Virus record (IMG/VR): IMGVR_UViG_3300036860_000042
Location: 1 to 24,622 of that record
Origin: a virus
Direction: 5' to 3' (one strand)
DNA: 24,622 nucleotides
Position 1 is the stretch's first letter. Every line of letters starts with the position of its first letter. The translations under genes were made by a program, and so were the position numbers. Below, piece by piece: positions 7,694 to 15,113 of this stretch. The notes under the pieces are model-generated. The model was not told the origin of the DNA. It searched no databases and saw only the letters and a list, made by a program, of their open reading frames with translations.

Positions 7694-7831
7694 TTACCTC
7701 TTATCCCTCTTAAATAACTTATAAATGTACCAACCATAGAATCCCCAGATTACCGCGATAAACGTAATCCAGAAGAGCATAAGATCGCTGTCATTCACAG
7801 TCGGTAGCTCCAAAAAGGGAGGGAGAGTCAT
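7694..7831 (-). CDS. Tiny single-span membrane protein (45 aa)
   Basis: A 45-residue frame starting MTLPPFLELP, beginning 3 nt after the adaptor stop and ending 2 nt before the nozzle GTG, so it fills the gap exactly. Residues 18-39 form one membrane helix (LMLFWITFIAVIWGFYGWYI), followed by a strongly basic end KLFKRDKR, predicting an outside-N, inside-C orientation. The aromatic GWY sequence at the helix end is shared with the proteins at 4981-5145 and 18206-18286. A small membrane gene within tail genes could be a holin-like or entry-associated protein; no family recognised. Confidence 0.7.
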   Translation of the reverse strand: MTLPPFLELPTVNDSDLMLFWITFIAVIWGFYGWYIYKLFKRDKR

Positions 7832-7834
7832 AGT

Positions 7835-8863
7835 CTACCACGCGCTCGTGATGCCAAACTCTTCAGCATCTTCCGTAACGCGTGACTCCTGGCCCTGACG
7901 CCTTCCAGCGGTCGGGCGTATAGATTCCTCTAAGCGCTTCAACAGGTCCATGGCAAACTTATCTGCTAGCTCAGGGTTGATTTTCTTGAGCATAAAGGCG
8001 GAAGTTAACTCTGCTATCCAGCGGTGAATGTCACGCGGTAACACAGGAACCATTGCCACAATCGCACTGGTAGCTGGCGCAATTGTCGCACTTGCAACCA
8101 TTACGGCAGCAGTATCGTTAGTAATACTGGCAATGCGCGGATAGTCCTTATTCATGCTAATTGTAGCGTTCTGAAGATCCTGATTACCGCTTGCTAACGT
8201 AATTAACTCAGCAGCATTCTGTGTATTCTCAGTAAAGATGTTATCAGTAACCCAAGTAGTCCCTGCGCCGGTTAGCGCTGTTCCAGCTTGCGTCACTGTT
8301 CCATTTAACGAGACATACAGCGGTCGCTTTAATGGTATATAGTCTATCTGGATGTTGAACGTTCCCGTAGTAGGCGGTACGAGCACAAGAGTGCGCCCGG
8401 CAATAAGATCGTAATGGAATACCAAACCATCAGGGGTATTGAGTAGGAGAGTATTGCCGCTAAGGTCGAATGCGCGCTGCTCATAATCTATCCAGTGGTA
8501 GGATTCCATTTCAGAGGGTAAGAATCTTACCGTTCTATTGTTCAAGCAGAGTATTCTAACCATCTCGCCAAAGTCAGCCGGTAAGGTCACTCTAACTGGT
8601 GAGGAGATTGACGAGCCGGTAAAGGTCAACGCAGTAGAGGGCGTATACGTCTCGCCATCACGCGTAAAGGGCGGGTCATCCTGTCTAACCGTGACCATGC
8701 CCCATTTCTGCCTAGCTAGCCGATAGCGCCTATATACCTCTTCATACGCCACGTTAACAACATCGACTACCTCTTCGTCTGACCATTGGCTAGACACAAC
8801 CCCGCCTGGTAAGATAGCATCCACCCCTAGGCGTGCCTTGCGGACCAGTTGAGCCAAGTTCAT
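7835..8863 (-). CDS. Probable head-tail adaptor (neck) protein
   Basis: A 342-residue protein; its ATG overlaps the repeat-protein stop as ATGA. The N-terminal pattern LVRKARLGVDA...WSDEEVVDVVNVAYEEVYRR (residues 6-46) is the helical signature I recall from adaptor proteins of the SU10/P22 gp4-like type, which join the portal to the tail. A beta-rich middle follows (VRVTLPADFGEMVRIL, IQIDYIPLKRPLYV), then a helical C-terminal segment (IHRWIAELTSAFMLKKINPELADKF). An Ala/Thr-rich stretch near residues 185-265 may be an insertion. It stands immediately before the nozzle-like gene, as expected for a neck component. Family assignment is from memory and not a computed match. Confidence 0.7.
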   Translation of the reverse strand: MNLAQLVRKARLGVDAILPGGVVSSQWSDEEVVDVVNVAYEEVYRRYRLARQKWGMVTVRQDDPPFTRDGETYTPSTALTFTGSSISSPVRVTLPADFGEMVRILCLNNRTVRFLPSEMESYHWIDYEQRAFDLSGNTLLLNTPDGLVFHYDLIAGRTLVLVPPTTGTFNIQIDYIPLKRPLYVSLNGTVTQAGTALTGAGTTWVTDNIFTENTQNAAELITLASGNQDLQNATISMNKDYPRIASITNDTAAVMVASATIAPATSAIVAMVPVLPRDIHRWIAELTSAFMLKKINPELADKFAMDLLKRLEESIRPTAGRRQGQESRVTEDAEEFGITSAW

Positions 8864-9561
8864 TGTATTGGTCTAACCTTATTCTGAGGGTCATTAGGGT
8901 TCGTATCGGTCAATATAGTCGTCCCGTCAGGTATCTTAGGAATAGGCATTGGCTGGTCATCGTGGCGCTCCCAGAATGCGGGCAACCATTTCTCTCTTAG
9001 TTTCCACCAGGTTGCGAAGATACCATTGAATGTAAGCGTACCGGCCAGTTTCTGCCCACCTACATTGATAAGTAGGGTTAGTGTGCCTGCAAATGTACCT
9101 ACCCCACTAGTAACCTTCCCCACGCCCTTCGTTAATGCCCCTGTAAGCGTCAAGGTGCCATCCAGTGCCCTTCTAAACGTCGCAGCAGTGGTTAGACTGC
9201 CTGAGAAGGTTAAAAGGCCGTCTAGGAGCTTCCCAACGCGTTTAGTGAGGTCTCCGCTAAAGCTGACTGACCCGGCTATCTGGAGTAGGAAGCTTGATAG
9301 GCTGGTCAGCGTGCCCACAAGGGTAAGTGTACCGGCCAATAACTTACCAACTAACTTACTTAACGCGCCCGTGAATGTTAGTGTACCGGCTAACTCTAAG
9401 ACATGCGCAGCTTGGGTAGTCAGCGTACCTACGAATGTTAACGTTCCAGCTAGTGACTTATTGACACGCTTACTTAATGCACCTGAAGTAGTTAGTGTTC
9501 CAGCTACATTCTGGAAGAATGTCTGTACGCCAGCGCCGCCAAGCTTAAGAAGTAATGACAC
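8860..9561 (-). CDS. GTLT-repeat virion protein
   Basis: A 233-residue protein with a GTG start (GTG TCA TTA). An ATG 2 nt upstream is in another frame. Residues 19-180 consist of tandem repeats that alternate between 18 residues (type LAGTLTFTGALSKLVGKL) and 20 residues (type LAGTLTFVGTLTTQAAHVLE). After a TWWKLREKWLPAFWERHDD segment comes a polar tail. The regular hydrophobic/Thr alternation suggests stacked beta-strands, as in a fibre shaft or beta-solenoid. I recall similar GTLT repeats in uncharacterised phage and metagenomic virion proteins. It lies between a LamG-like structural protein and the adaptor. Function unknown; a fibre or receptor-contact role is inferred. Confidence 0.75.
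   Translation of the reverse strand: MSLLLKLGGAGVQTFFQNVAGTLTTSGALSKRVNKSLAGTLTFVGTLTTQAAHVLELAGTLTFTGALSKLVGKLLAGTLTLVGTLTSLSSFLLQIAGSVSFSGDLTKRVGKLLDGLLTFSGSLTTAATFRRALDGTLTLTGALTKGVGKVTSGVGTFAGTLTLLINVGGQKLAGTLTFNGIFATWWKLREKWLPAFWERHDDQPMPIPKIPDGTTILTDTNPNDPQNKVRPIQ
9022..9507 (-). repeat. Coding tandem repeat, alternating 18/20-residue units
   Basis: About eight full units and one partial unit encode residues 19-180 of the GTLT protein, forming a 38-residue (114-bp) super-repeat. On the plus strand it appears as recurring short runs such as gtaagtgtaccggcc. Units have diverged at the DNA level but keep G-T-L-T at fixed positions. The unit at residues 151-171 has 21 residues, breaking the strict alternation. 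Confidence 0.85.
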
Positions 9562-9566
9562 ATTTC

Positions 9567-11045
9567 TTACTCAAAGTAAGCGTCAAGCATGAACGTCCAC
9601 ATAATAGCGCCCGCAGTTGGCGCAGTCGTAATCTTACAGTGCGTAATCGCTATAAACTCGCCCGGCGCAACCACAACCGGCGAAGTGAACGCATAATATG
9701 TAGGAAGCCCGGCAACCGTCTGTCCAATAACTCCTGCTGCTACAGTGCTCCCAACCGCCGCAAGTGCAATCTTTCGCGGAGCCTTAGCAGTCGGTCCCGG
9801 TGTGGCAAACGACGCCGATTCGGCAGTAGCCATTGACACGGCTGTGTGTCCATAAGCGAGCGAAAGCACGCCAGTTAATGGGCTGGTAACGATTGCAACC
9901 GTAAACACACCGCCAATGGCTATACCACGAATGACTAGATTTCGCGGCGTCTGAGTAACGCTACCAAGCGGATTCTGGAACGACATGATAATTCCGTCCG
10001 TAGCCGCCGCTAGTGTTAGCGTCTCTTGGAACTTGCCGCCCAATCCTACACCCAGCGCAGCCGTTGTATTCGTCGGTACAGTAGCAGCCGGGTTGGAGTT
10101 GTTAGCATTCAGCCCGGTCGTACCCATCGTACCGCCGTTTTGGCCTTGGTACGCCATATGGCCGAATCCAGCTTTATTCTCGCTCCAAATACGCCCCGTA
10201 TCTGAACCAAGCACGGTAATGAAAACGTCGCTTACCTTGATCTGTGACGCGAGCGCGGGCGTTGAAGCCCCAATGATATAACGTATGGTCAACGGCACAG
10301 CCGCTTGAATCATCGGCTGTCCTTGCGTCGGCGCGTCAGTCAGAAGCGTAAGAACGCCGCGCAGAATATCGTCAATATAGAACAGAACCGTATTCGTTTG
10401 AATAACGATTACATAGTCATGATTGACGTTAACTGAAGGTGCAGTGATTGCAGCGGTTTGCGTCTCAGTTCCGTTGAAGTTAATAACGCCGCGAAGCTCG
10501 CCTGAAGTATTACGCCGCCAGAATACGCCATCAGTAGGAGCCGTACCGTTTGGAAGCGTTGCAGTAGTGAATACGCCCCATTCATATGTCTCGTTAGCTT
10601 GCGGGACTTGCGTAAATAGTGCGGAAATATTGACGCGTAACTCAGTCTTCCCGAATAGCGGGAACGTCTTGAACGTCTGTAATGCTGAGTTCGTGTTAGC
10701 AGTAGTAATCGAAGAGTTGTTGAGGATTAAGAACCCGCCCGATTGCGCACCCGTCTGAGTCGTAGAGCCGAATCGATACTTTGACGTATTCTGTGCTGTA
10801 GCATTGAAGGTATCGTCCCAAAGAAGAAGAGGCTGCGTAACCTTCTGACTCTGCCCCTCAGTTACATATCCACGATTAACTCTGCCCGCTGCTACAATCG
10901 TCCCATCGTCGTTCCGGCCCGCAACCGCAGTAAAGCCTGTTTGGGCAACGCCAATTGTAGTCGGAACTAATACCTTGAGGTTGTTTGTAGCATCAACCTC
11001 GGCAACGTTCCCAGACGTATTGCCTTCAACCCTAATTCCGGCCAT
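9567..11045 (-). CDS. Virion structural protein with probable LamG/concanavalin-like domain
   Basis: A 492-residue protein starting MAGIRVEGNTSGNVAEVDATNN, with GGAG 7 nt before the ATG. This N-terminal opening recurs in phage structural proteins as I remember them. Residues roughly 75-285 look like a concanavalin/LamG-type jelly roll (LQTFKTFPLFGKTELRVNI, WGVFTTATLPNG, HDYVIVIQTNTVLFYIDDIL), and the C-terminal third is another Ala/Thr/Gly-rich beta region ending FMLDAYFE. No catalytic motif seen. It begins directly after the stop of the preceding small structural gene. A capsid-surface or tail-associated glycan-binding role is plausible; the assignment to the virion is moderately sure. Confidence 0.75.
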   Translation of the reverse strand: MAGIRVEGNTSGNVAEVDATNNLKVLVPTTIGVAQTGFTAVAGRNDDGTIVAAGRVNRGYVTEGQSQKVTQPLLLWDDTFNATAQNTSKYRFGSTTQTGAQSGGFLILNNSSITTANTNSALQTFKTFPLFGKTELRVNISALFTQVPQANETYEWGVFTTATLPNGTAPTDGVFWRRNTSGELRGVINFNGTETQTAAITAPSVNVNHDYVIVIQTNTVLFYIDDILRGVLTLLTDAPTQGQPMIQAAVPLTIRYIIGASTPALASQIKVSDVFITVLGSDTGRIWSENKAGFGHMAYQGQNGGTMGTTGLNANNSNPAATVPTNTTAALGVGLGGKFQETLTLAAATDGIIMSFQNPLGSVTQTPRNLVIRGIAIGGVFTVAIVTSPLTGVLSLAYGHTAVSMATAESASFATPGPTAKAPRKIALAAVGSTVAAGVIGQTVAGLPTYYAFTSPVVVAPGEFIAITHCKITTAPTAGAIMWTFMLDAYFE

Positions 11046-11339
11046 TTATGTGCTCCATACCCAACGAACGGTTAGTAGTCCGCGTAGCCTTAATTCAGTA
11101 AAGGCGTTTATATCAAACCCGGTTCCCGCAATAAGATTATCTGCAGCAAACCCGATATAATTCGAGAGGAACTTATGCTCGTAGCCGTTATGGTCCGCAG
11201 TGGAATCGTTACCTTGAAGCCAAGCTTCAACAAAGGACGCAGATGTAATCCCAACCTGTCCCGTTACCGTGATAGTAGCGTGGTTCGTACCAGGCGCAGC
11301 GCCAAAGTTAAGTGTAGCGCTTCCAGTCCCGTTAGCCAT
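11046..11339 (-). CDS. Small conserved-type virion protein
   Basis: A 97-residue protein starting MANGTGSATLNFGAAPG, overlapping the preceding stop as TAATG. The pattern GTGSATLNFGAxPGxxxATITVTGQxGI followed by VEAW and DHxxxEH is one I have seen in many small phage structural proteins, but I cannot give a family accession. It is predicted beta-rich with a short charged central segment (DSTADHNGYEHKF). It stands between two other virion proteins and is probably co-assembled with them. Function unknown. Confidence 0.75.
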   Translation of the reverse strand: MANGTGSATLNFGAAPGTNHATITVTGQVGITSASFVEAWLQGNDSTADHNGYEHKFLSNYIGFAADNLIAGTGFDINAFTELRLRGLLTVRWVWST

Positions 11340-11869
11340 TATCCGCCTGAGTTAGCAGTCAAGACGTAAGTAAACTGAATCGAGTCGCCAATCGCTAAGT
11401 TAATCACCGCGAATACTGATCTATCCCATAAGGTAATCGTATTCGTAGTAATGACGCTAAATATCCCATGCTCAACAATTGCCCGTGGAGCAGTAGCAGT
11501 AATCGTCCCTACAGTCGTATAAGTAGCATTCGCACCTGAAGTCGCACTCGCCTGTGAACCAGACGTACGCGTCTCAACCTCTGCGCCAAGTAGCGTATCC
11601 GCTGCTGCTTCGGCAGTATTTGACGTACCCATCGCGTGGAACTTCATATTACTTATCTCTGTCCCGCCCGCGTTAAAGTCATCACAAAGGAATCTCACGC
11701 CTGCTGTAGTGACCACTCGCCTAGAGATTAAGCCTAGATTCTTAGTCTTCCCATTGGCGTAGATAACTTTAGCGTACAGTCTGCTAGTAAACGCAATATC
11801 GCCTAGCCATACGGTATTCCCATATAACAATCCCCGCAGTATTGCCTTCCAATTACGCAGCTTGTACAT
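11339..11869 (-). CDS. Virion structural protein
   Basis: A 176-residue protein. The second ATG (MYKLRNWKAI) is preferred because AAAGGA lies 5 nt upstream, whereas the first ATG overlaps that site. The segment FLCDDFNAGGTEISNMKFHAMGTSN followed by AADTLLGAEVETRTSGSQA resembles a pattern common in phage tail or baseplate-type proteins, where a short-looped beta domain is expected. The C-terminus HGIFSVITTNTITLWDRSVFAVINL is also beta-rich. It is coupled to the next gene by TAATG. Exact role unknown. Confidence 0.75.
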   Translation of the reverse strand: MYKLRNWKAILRGLLYGNTVWLGDIAFTSRLYAKVIYANGKTKNLGLISRRVVTTAGVRFLCDDFNAGGTEISNMKFHAMGTSNTAEAAADTLLGAEVETRTSGSQASATSGANATYTTVGTITATAPRAIVEHGIFSVITTNTITLWDRSVFAVINLAIGDSIQFTYVLTANSGG

Positions 11870-11878
11870 TATCATCCT

Positions 11879-12298
11879 TTAACCAATTTGTGTAGGAACG
11901 TTAACGCGAGACTTGTAGCACCAAACATAGTTGTCATACAGTGCGCTTGCCTTATACCGCAACCCCATTTGACGGTTGCGCACGTCCCGCGCAGCTTTCC
12001 GCTTATCTGCTTCCTCAACCATCCTCCAGATCGGTACATCCCGCTTCCAGCTATCCGTCGCCTTTAGCGTGTCAAGCAGCTTATTCGTGTCAAATTCATC
12101 CCGATGAATAGACATGAGTAGTACATGTCCTTCCTCACGTCTACGCCCAACATCCTTGCTCCATAGCATTCCGTCTGGCCCTAGCGATCCTATCTTCCCT
12201 CGCGCAACTTTGCGCTCAAGTAGCACTGTGTCAGACTCAAACGACTTACGGAGTCTAAGAGCTTTGTCGTACTGTCTCAGCGTCTTTTCTGGCAGCAT
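11879..12298 (-). CDS. Basic protein of unknown function
   Basis: A 139-residue protein starting MLPEKTLRQYDKALRLRKSF, inside the end of the small coiled-coil gene (44-nt overlap), with AAGG just before the ATG. It is rich in Arg and Lys and mostly helical (LLDTLKATDSWKRDVPIWRMVEEADKRKAARDVRNR), with a C-terminal YNxxWCYKSR-like aromatic stretch. No cysteine pair, nuclease motif or HTH is recognisable. It differs from its beta-rich neighbours in composition. It might be a nucleic-acid-binding or internal virion protein; this is a guess. Confidence 0.7.
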   Translation of the reverse strand: MLPEKTLRQYDKALRLRKSFESDTVLLERKVARGKIGSLGPDGMLWSKDVGRRREEGHVLLMSIHRDEFDTNKLLDTLKATDSWKRDVPIWRMVEEADKRKAARDVRNRQMGLRYKASALYDNYVWCYKSRVNVPTQIG

Positions 12299-12383
12299 TA
12301 GCCTTATCCAATTCTGCTCTAAGGATACAGACTTGAACGGTTAGCTCAGCAATATAAGCTTTAATGTGTTCTTCAGCGGTCAT
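12255..12383 (-). CDS. Tiny coiled-coil protein (42 aa)
   Basis: A 42-residue frame starting MTAEEHIKAY. Its ATG overlaps the upstream stop as TAATG, a coupling style used repeatedly in this module, and it fills the gap before the next gene. The sequence is one continuous amphipathic helix with heptad-like spacing (EEHIKAYIAELTVQVCILRAE), followed by DKANAARKDAETVRQSS. A small oligomerising or chaperone-like protein is possible; no family recognised. Confidence 0.6.
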   Translation of the reverse strand: MTAEEHIKAYIAELTVQVCILRAELDKANAARKDAETVRQSS

Positions 12384-12898
12384 TATGGCGCGCTCAATAC
12401 ACCGTTAGCGTCGGCAACGACTGCGCGTGAGCCAGCGCCTGCAAGACTTCTCACAGTCACTGTTCCGCCGTCCGCTATAAGGATGTTATCTGCGTTATCA
12501 GCATTATTCCGTAGCGACATAGACGTAGCGCCAGGGATAATCTTTGAAATAGCAACCGTAATGTGAAGTGCGTCACCAGATATAATCAAGCCATTGTTGA
12601 ATTCTGGGCGATTAATGATAACCCCTAATATATTTATTGCTTCTCCGGTATCGCCCACTACAATCTGGTTATTTCCGCGTAGGGATATTAAATTCTTTGT
12701 AGCTCCAGTCGTCTCTGTTCCGAGCAGAAATTTATTGTTCGCAAGCGTAATATCTCCACCCGCAGTAGTATTGCCACTAACAGCAAGCGTACCTACCGTA
12801 AACGTACTCACTGGAAGAACAGAAGGCGCAAAGACAAGCGTACTGTTAATAATAAGATTATCTACTGTCCAAACTCTCGCGTCTACAAGCTGTGCCAT
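12383..12898 (-). CDS. Tail-fibre-like beta-structured protein
   Basis: A 171-residue protein starting MAQLVDARVW, with GGAG 7 nt upstream of the ATG. It resembles fragments of fibre shafts: FTVGTLAVSGNTTAGGDITLANNKFLLG, then LISLRGNNQIVVGDTGEAINILG, and an end AGAGSRAVVADANGVLSAP. The short strand-turn periodicity suggests a beta-helix or triple-beta fibre. It lacks a recognisable receptor-binding or lyase domain. It could be a short fibre or a decoration protein. It is placed among other capsid or tail-associated proteins, and its function is inferred from composition. Confidence 0.75.
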   Translation of the reverse strand: MAQLVDARVWTVDNLIINSTLVFAPSVLPVSTFTVGTLAVSGNTTAGGDITLANNKFLLGTETTGATKNLISLRGNNQIVVGDTGEAINILGVIINRPEFNNGLIISGDALHITVAISKIIPGATSMSLRNNADNADNILIADGGTVTVRSLAGAGSRAVVADANGVLSAP

Positions 12899-12907
12899 AA
12901 TTGTCTC

Positions 12908-13288
12908 CTAGAACCCAAACACAACTACAATATTGAATGGCGCGCCCGATTCATCCGCCGCACTGACGAATCTGAGCACACCTGTACCAAACTGAGACTT
13001 ATAGAATACAATAGCGCTCTGCTCAGGGATTGAATCGAGTGCGGGATAAGCATCGGCTGCGGCTTCAAGTTGGACAACTTTAATGGTATGCCATGTTTCT
13101 GTACCATCAGCAGCGATAGTGGGAGAGAGTGTCTGAAGCGAGAATGTCGCGCCTGCACTATTCGGGGTAAGGTGTACAGTCATTGTATCGGCGGCGCGTG
13201 GGACAGGGAACGGCTCACTGTTAACCGTATCCCCGGCCTTGGGCATAAGCGGACGTGCAATAATTCCATTCCAAGCATACGAAGGCAT
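12908..13288 (-). CDS. Small virion-type protein, unknown
   Basis: A 126-residue protein starting MPSYAWNGIIARPLMPKAGD, with a strong AAGGGAG ribosome-binding site. The core suggests beta strands (MTVHLTPNSAGATFSLQTL, IVFYKSQFGTGVLRFV) and the C-terminus is hydrophobic (FNIVVVFGF). No motif recognised. It follows a strong hairpin in the transcript and precedes the fibre-like gene, in the structural part of the operon. Confidence 0.75.
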   Translation of the reverse strand: MPSYAWNGIIARPLMPKAGDTVNSEPFPVPRAADTMTVHLTPNSAGATFSLQTLSPTIAADGTETWHTIKVVQLEAAADAYPALDSIPEQSAIVFYKSQFGTGVLRFVSAADESGAPFNIVVVFGF

Positions 13289-13307
13289 AGATAAGGCTCC
13301 CTTATTG

Positions 13308-13344
13308 AAAGGAAGGCGGGGCCTCTAGACGCCCCGCGTCCTTT
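13308..13344 (-). terminator. Strong hairpin downstream of the 225-aa structural gene
   Basis: The inner stem is GCGGGGC (13316-13322) paired with GCCCCGC (13331-13337) around an 8-nt loop. The outer stem AAAGGA (13308-13313) pairs with TCCTTT (13339-13344) across a small asymmetric bulge. It lies in the gap between two genes, just after the stop of the 225-residue protein. On the transcript the 3' side ends in a pyrimidine stretch (CCTTCCTTT) rather than a clean U-run, so it may be a leaky terminator or an mRNA-stabilising/processing hairpin. Confidence 0.6.
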
Positions 13345-13354
13345 AGTTAATTAC

Positions 13355-14032
13355 TTAACCTTCTTGCGGTCCACCGTCAGTAGACGACGTTGCAAGCACG
13401 GTACTCAGCGGACGCGTCAGTTTCAGTCTGCGCCCACCACGAATATTCTTCTCAGGCCCGCCCATCTGGCGCGGGGTATAACGCATTTCAAGTCCCATAA
13501 TGCTAACTTCATCTGCCGTGAACGTACCAATATCTGGAACGGCAATCTGAATGTTCAAGAACGCCGTAGTATCCGCAAGCACGTTCTTATTGATAACTCC
13601 AAACCCCGTCGCCTGTGCCTGTAAGGCAACACCCGTTGAAAGGTCCAGCACCGGAATCACGGTATTGAGCGCGGTAGCTGGCGCAACCATAACCGTGTTA
13701 GACGTTACTGTCCCAAGAACGTTATCTGACTCGATAACTGCCTGATAGGTAAGCACAAAGGTAACTGAATCCGTCGCTGTAGTTGACGTTTGCGTCCACC
13801 ACACACGGAACCGAATCTGTTTACCCCGGTCCAGGTCATACGGAACCATCATCATATGCGCCACGTCGTCAAGCGCGTCCACAGGAAGCGTCACCATACC
13901 AGTCGTACTCAACTCTAGCGGCACTGGCGCGCCCGTACCAACTCCAACCCACGCTCCAGCATACGCCGAGAATGCTGTAACCGGGATATACACCCGTTTC
14001 TCTAACCACTCTACGTTCTTATCGCGAATCAT
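13355..14032 (-). CDS. Virion structural protein (225 aa)
   Basis: Starts MIRDKNVEWLEKRVYIPV, with a very strong AAGGAGG site 7 nt before ATG. The body is beta-rich and Ala/Thr/Val-rich (MMMVPYDLDRGKQIRFRVWW, SVTFVLTYQAVIES, TAFLNIQIAVPDIGTF), ending in a basic Gly-rich tail (KNIRGGRRLKLTRP) and a disordered STDGGPQEG. The strong start site and the strong hairpin right after its stop suggest high expression, as for a capsid decoration or other abundant virion protein. No family recognised. Confidence 0.75.
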   Translation of the reverse strand: MIRDKNVEWLEKRVYIPVTAFSAYAGAWVGVGTGAPVPLELSTTGMVTLPVDALDDVAHMMMVPYDLDRGKQIRFRVWWTQTSTTATDSVTFVLTYQAVIESDNVLGTVTSNTVMVAPATALNTVIPVLDLSTGVALQAQATGFGVINKNVLADTTAFLNIQIAVPDIGTFTADEVSIMGLEMRYTPRQMGGPEKNIRGGRRLKLTRPLSTVLATSSTDGGPQEG

Positions 14033-14056
14033 TTATGGCCTCCTTGACCGTCAGGC

Positions 14057-14596
14057 CTAGTTCGCGTAAACGACTAGAACTTTAGTCCCGCTGGCATCGC
14101 CAAGAGTCGAGCCTTCAATATCCCCGTCCGCACCGTTATCAACCACGCTAAACGTCAGCGCAGTATCAAACACAACCGGCTCAGCATACACCACAGCCGC
14201 TGCACGCGCAGTCGCCGCAGTCCCGCCAGCCGGAACGTTGACCATCGCCAGATACCGCGTAGTCCCTTCAGTCGGCGTGTTCGTATTATAGAACAGAACC
14301 GCCTCATCCTCTGCCGCGTTCGCATTCGTCCACGCCACCACGCCAAGAAGAAGCGCAGGAGTCGTAGAAACGTCTACGTCATTCGTACCGTCAAATAGCG
14401 CAATTCGAACTCTAAGATTCTTGCTAGGGTCCAAATCAGCGCGGGCAGCAACTTCCATAACCAAATCTGGAAACATTGCCACGCCTTGATTGTCCGGGAA
14501 TAGGGCGGCAACGCCACCAATCCGGTTCTCTTCCTCCGGGTCAGTCAGTAACCCCTGAATGAGATTCTTTGTAGCACCGTAATTACCGAGACTCAT
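14057..14596 (-). CDS. Virion-type protein, possible capsid decoration protein
   Basis: A 179-residue acidic, Ala/Val/Thr-rich protein starting MSLGNYGATKNLIQGLL, with GGGAG about 9 nt upstream. After a helical N-terminus it is mainly predicted beta (LRVRIALFDGTNDVDVSTT, EAVLFYNTNTPTEGTTRYL, ALTFSVVDNGADGDIEGS). Position two genes after the major capsid protein is where head decoration proteins are often encoded, which is the main reason for that suggestion. It is not a recognised family. Confidence 0.7.
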   Translation of the reverse strand: MSLGNYGATKNLIQGLLTDPEEENRIGGVAALFPDNQGVAMFPDLVMEVAARADLDPSKNLRVRIALFDGTNDVDVSTTPALLLGVVAWTNANAAEDEAVLFYNTNTPTEGTTRYLAMVNVPAGGTAATARAAAVVYAEPVVFDTALTFSVVDNGADGDIEGSTLGDASGTKVLVVYAN

Positions 14597-14611
14597 TTTA
14601 AGTAGCTCCCT

Positions 14612-15064
14612 TTAGATGTTATCGCCAAACCCTGCTGGCCTTACGCCATCTTGATTAGGGCCGGGAATGTTAGCTGAAATAGGATCATGCCGTCTAATCG
14701 GATTATTGATCCGATGCGCCTTTAGCGTACGCCCGAACTCATCTTTAGCGCCAAACTGACGATTAGGCCCCAAACTCTCGCGCTCAATGAGTTCAAGGGG
14801 TTTGGACTCTGCAACCGAAATTGGATCGACGGGCATTCCCCAATCTGCAACACCAAGCTTGTAATGTCCAGCCTGGGAAAGCGGGTCAATCTTGTACATC
14901 GAACCGTGAACGATAATCCTTGCGACACCTTCTGGAAGTGACACAGACTCTTGGATAACAAGCACTGTGCCGTCTATCCAGGCGTCATATTGAACAGGTT
15001 TACCGTTCTCGTCTCTAACGCGGTTAACGACTTGTACTTGTTTACCAAGAGTAGCGATGTTCAT
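14612..15064 (-). CDS. Protein following the major capsid gene, unknown
   Basis: A 150-residue protein starting MNIATLGKQVQVVNRVRDEN, with AGGAG 5 nt before ATG. The first 55 residues look like a small beta domain (QVQVVNRVRDENGKPVQYDAW, GTVLVIQESVSLP) and the rest is polar, basic and Pro-rich. No catalytic or metal-binding residues stand out. It directly follows the major capsid protein and a hairpin. A structural accessory role is inferred. Confidence 0.7.
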   Translation of the reverse strand: MNIATLGKQVQVVNRVRDENGKPVQYDAWIDGTVLVIQESVSLPEGVARIIVHGSMYKIDPLSQAGHYKLGVADWGMPVDPISVAESKPLELIERESLGPNRQFGAKDEFGRTLKAHRINNPIRRHDPISANIPGPNQDGVRPAGFGDNI

Positions 15065-15080
15065 TTAATCTCCTAGAAGG

Positions 15081-15102
15081 GGGGAGGTTGCGGTCCCTCC
15101 CC
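15081..15102 (-). terminator. GC-rich hairpin after the major capsid gene
   Basis: GGGGAGG (15081-15087) and CCTCCCC (15096-15102) form a perfect 7-bp stem with an 8-nt loop in the 49-bp gap between the capsid stop and the next start. The transcript's 3' side continues CCTTCT without a U-run. It is more likely a leaky terminator or a 3'-end-stabilising hairpin than a full stop, because the downstream gene has no visible promoter of its own. Confidence 0.55.
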
Positions 15103-15113
15103 GTATAAACTAC

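Noticed and set aside
9026-9592. A 188-residue repetitive open frame on the plus strand
   Set aside because: It is the reverse complement of the GTLT repeat gene; the apparent VSVPA-type repeats simply mirror the coding repeat.
5631-11045. A tail tape-measure protein or long-tail machinery
   Set aside because: No long helical tape-measure gene, tube or sheath gene is present. The long genes here are beta-rich or Gln-rich, which supports a short-tailed virion.
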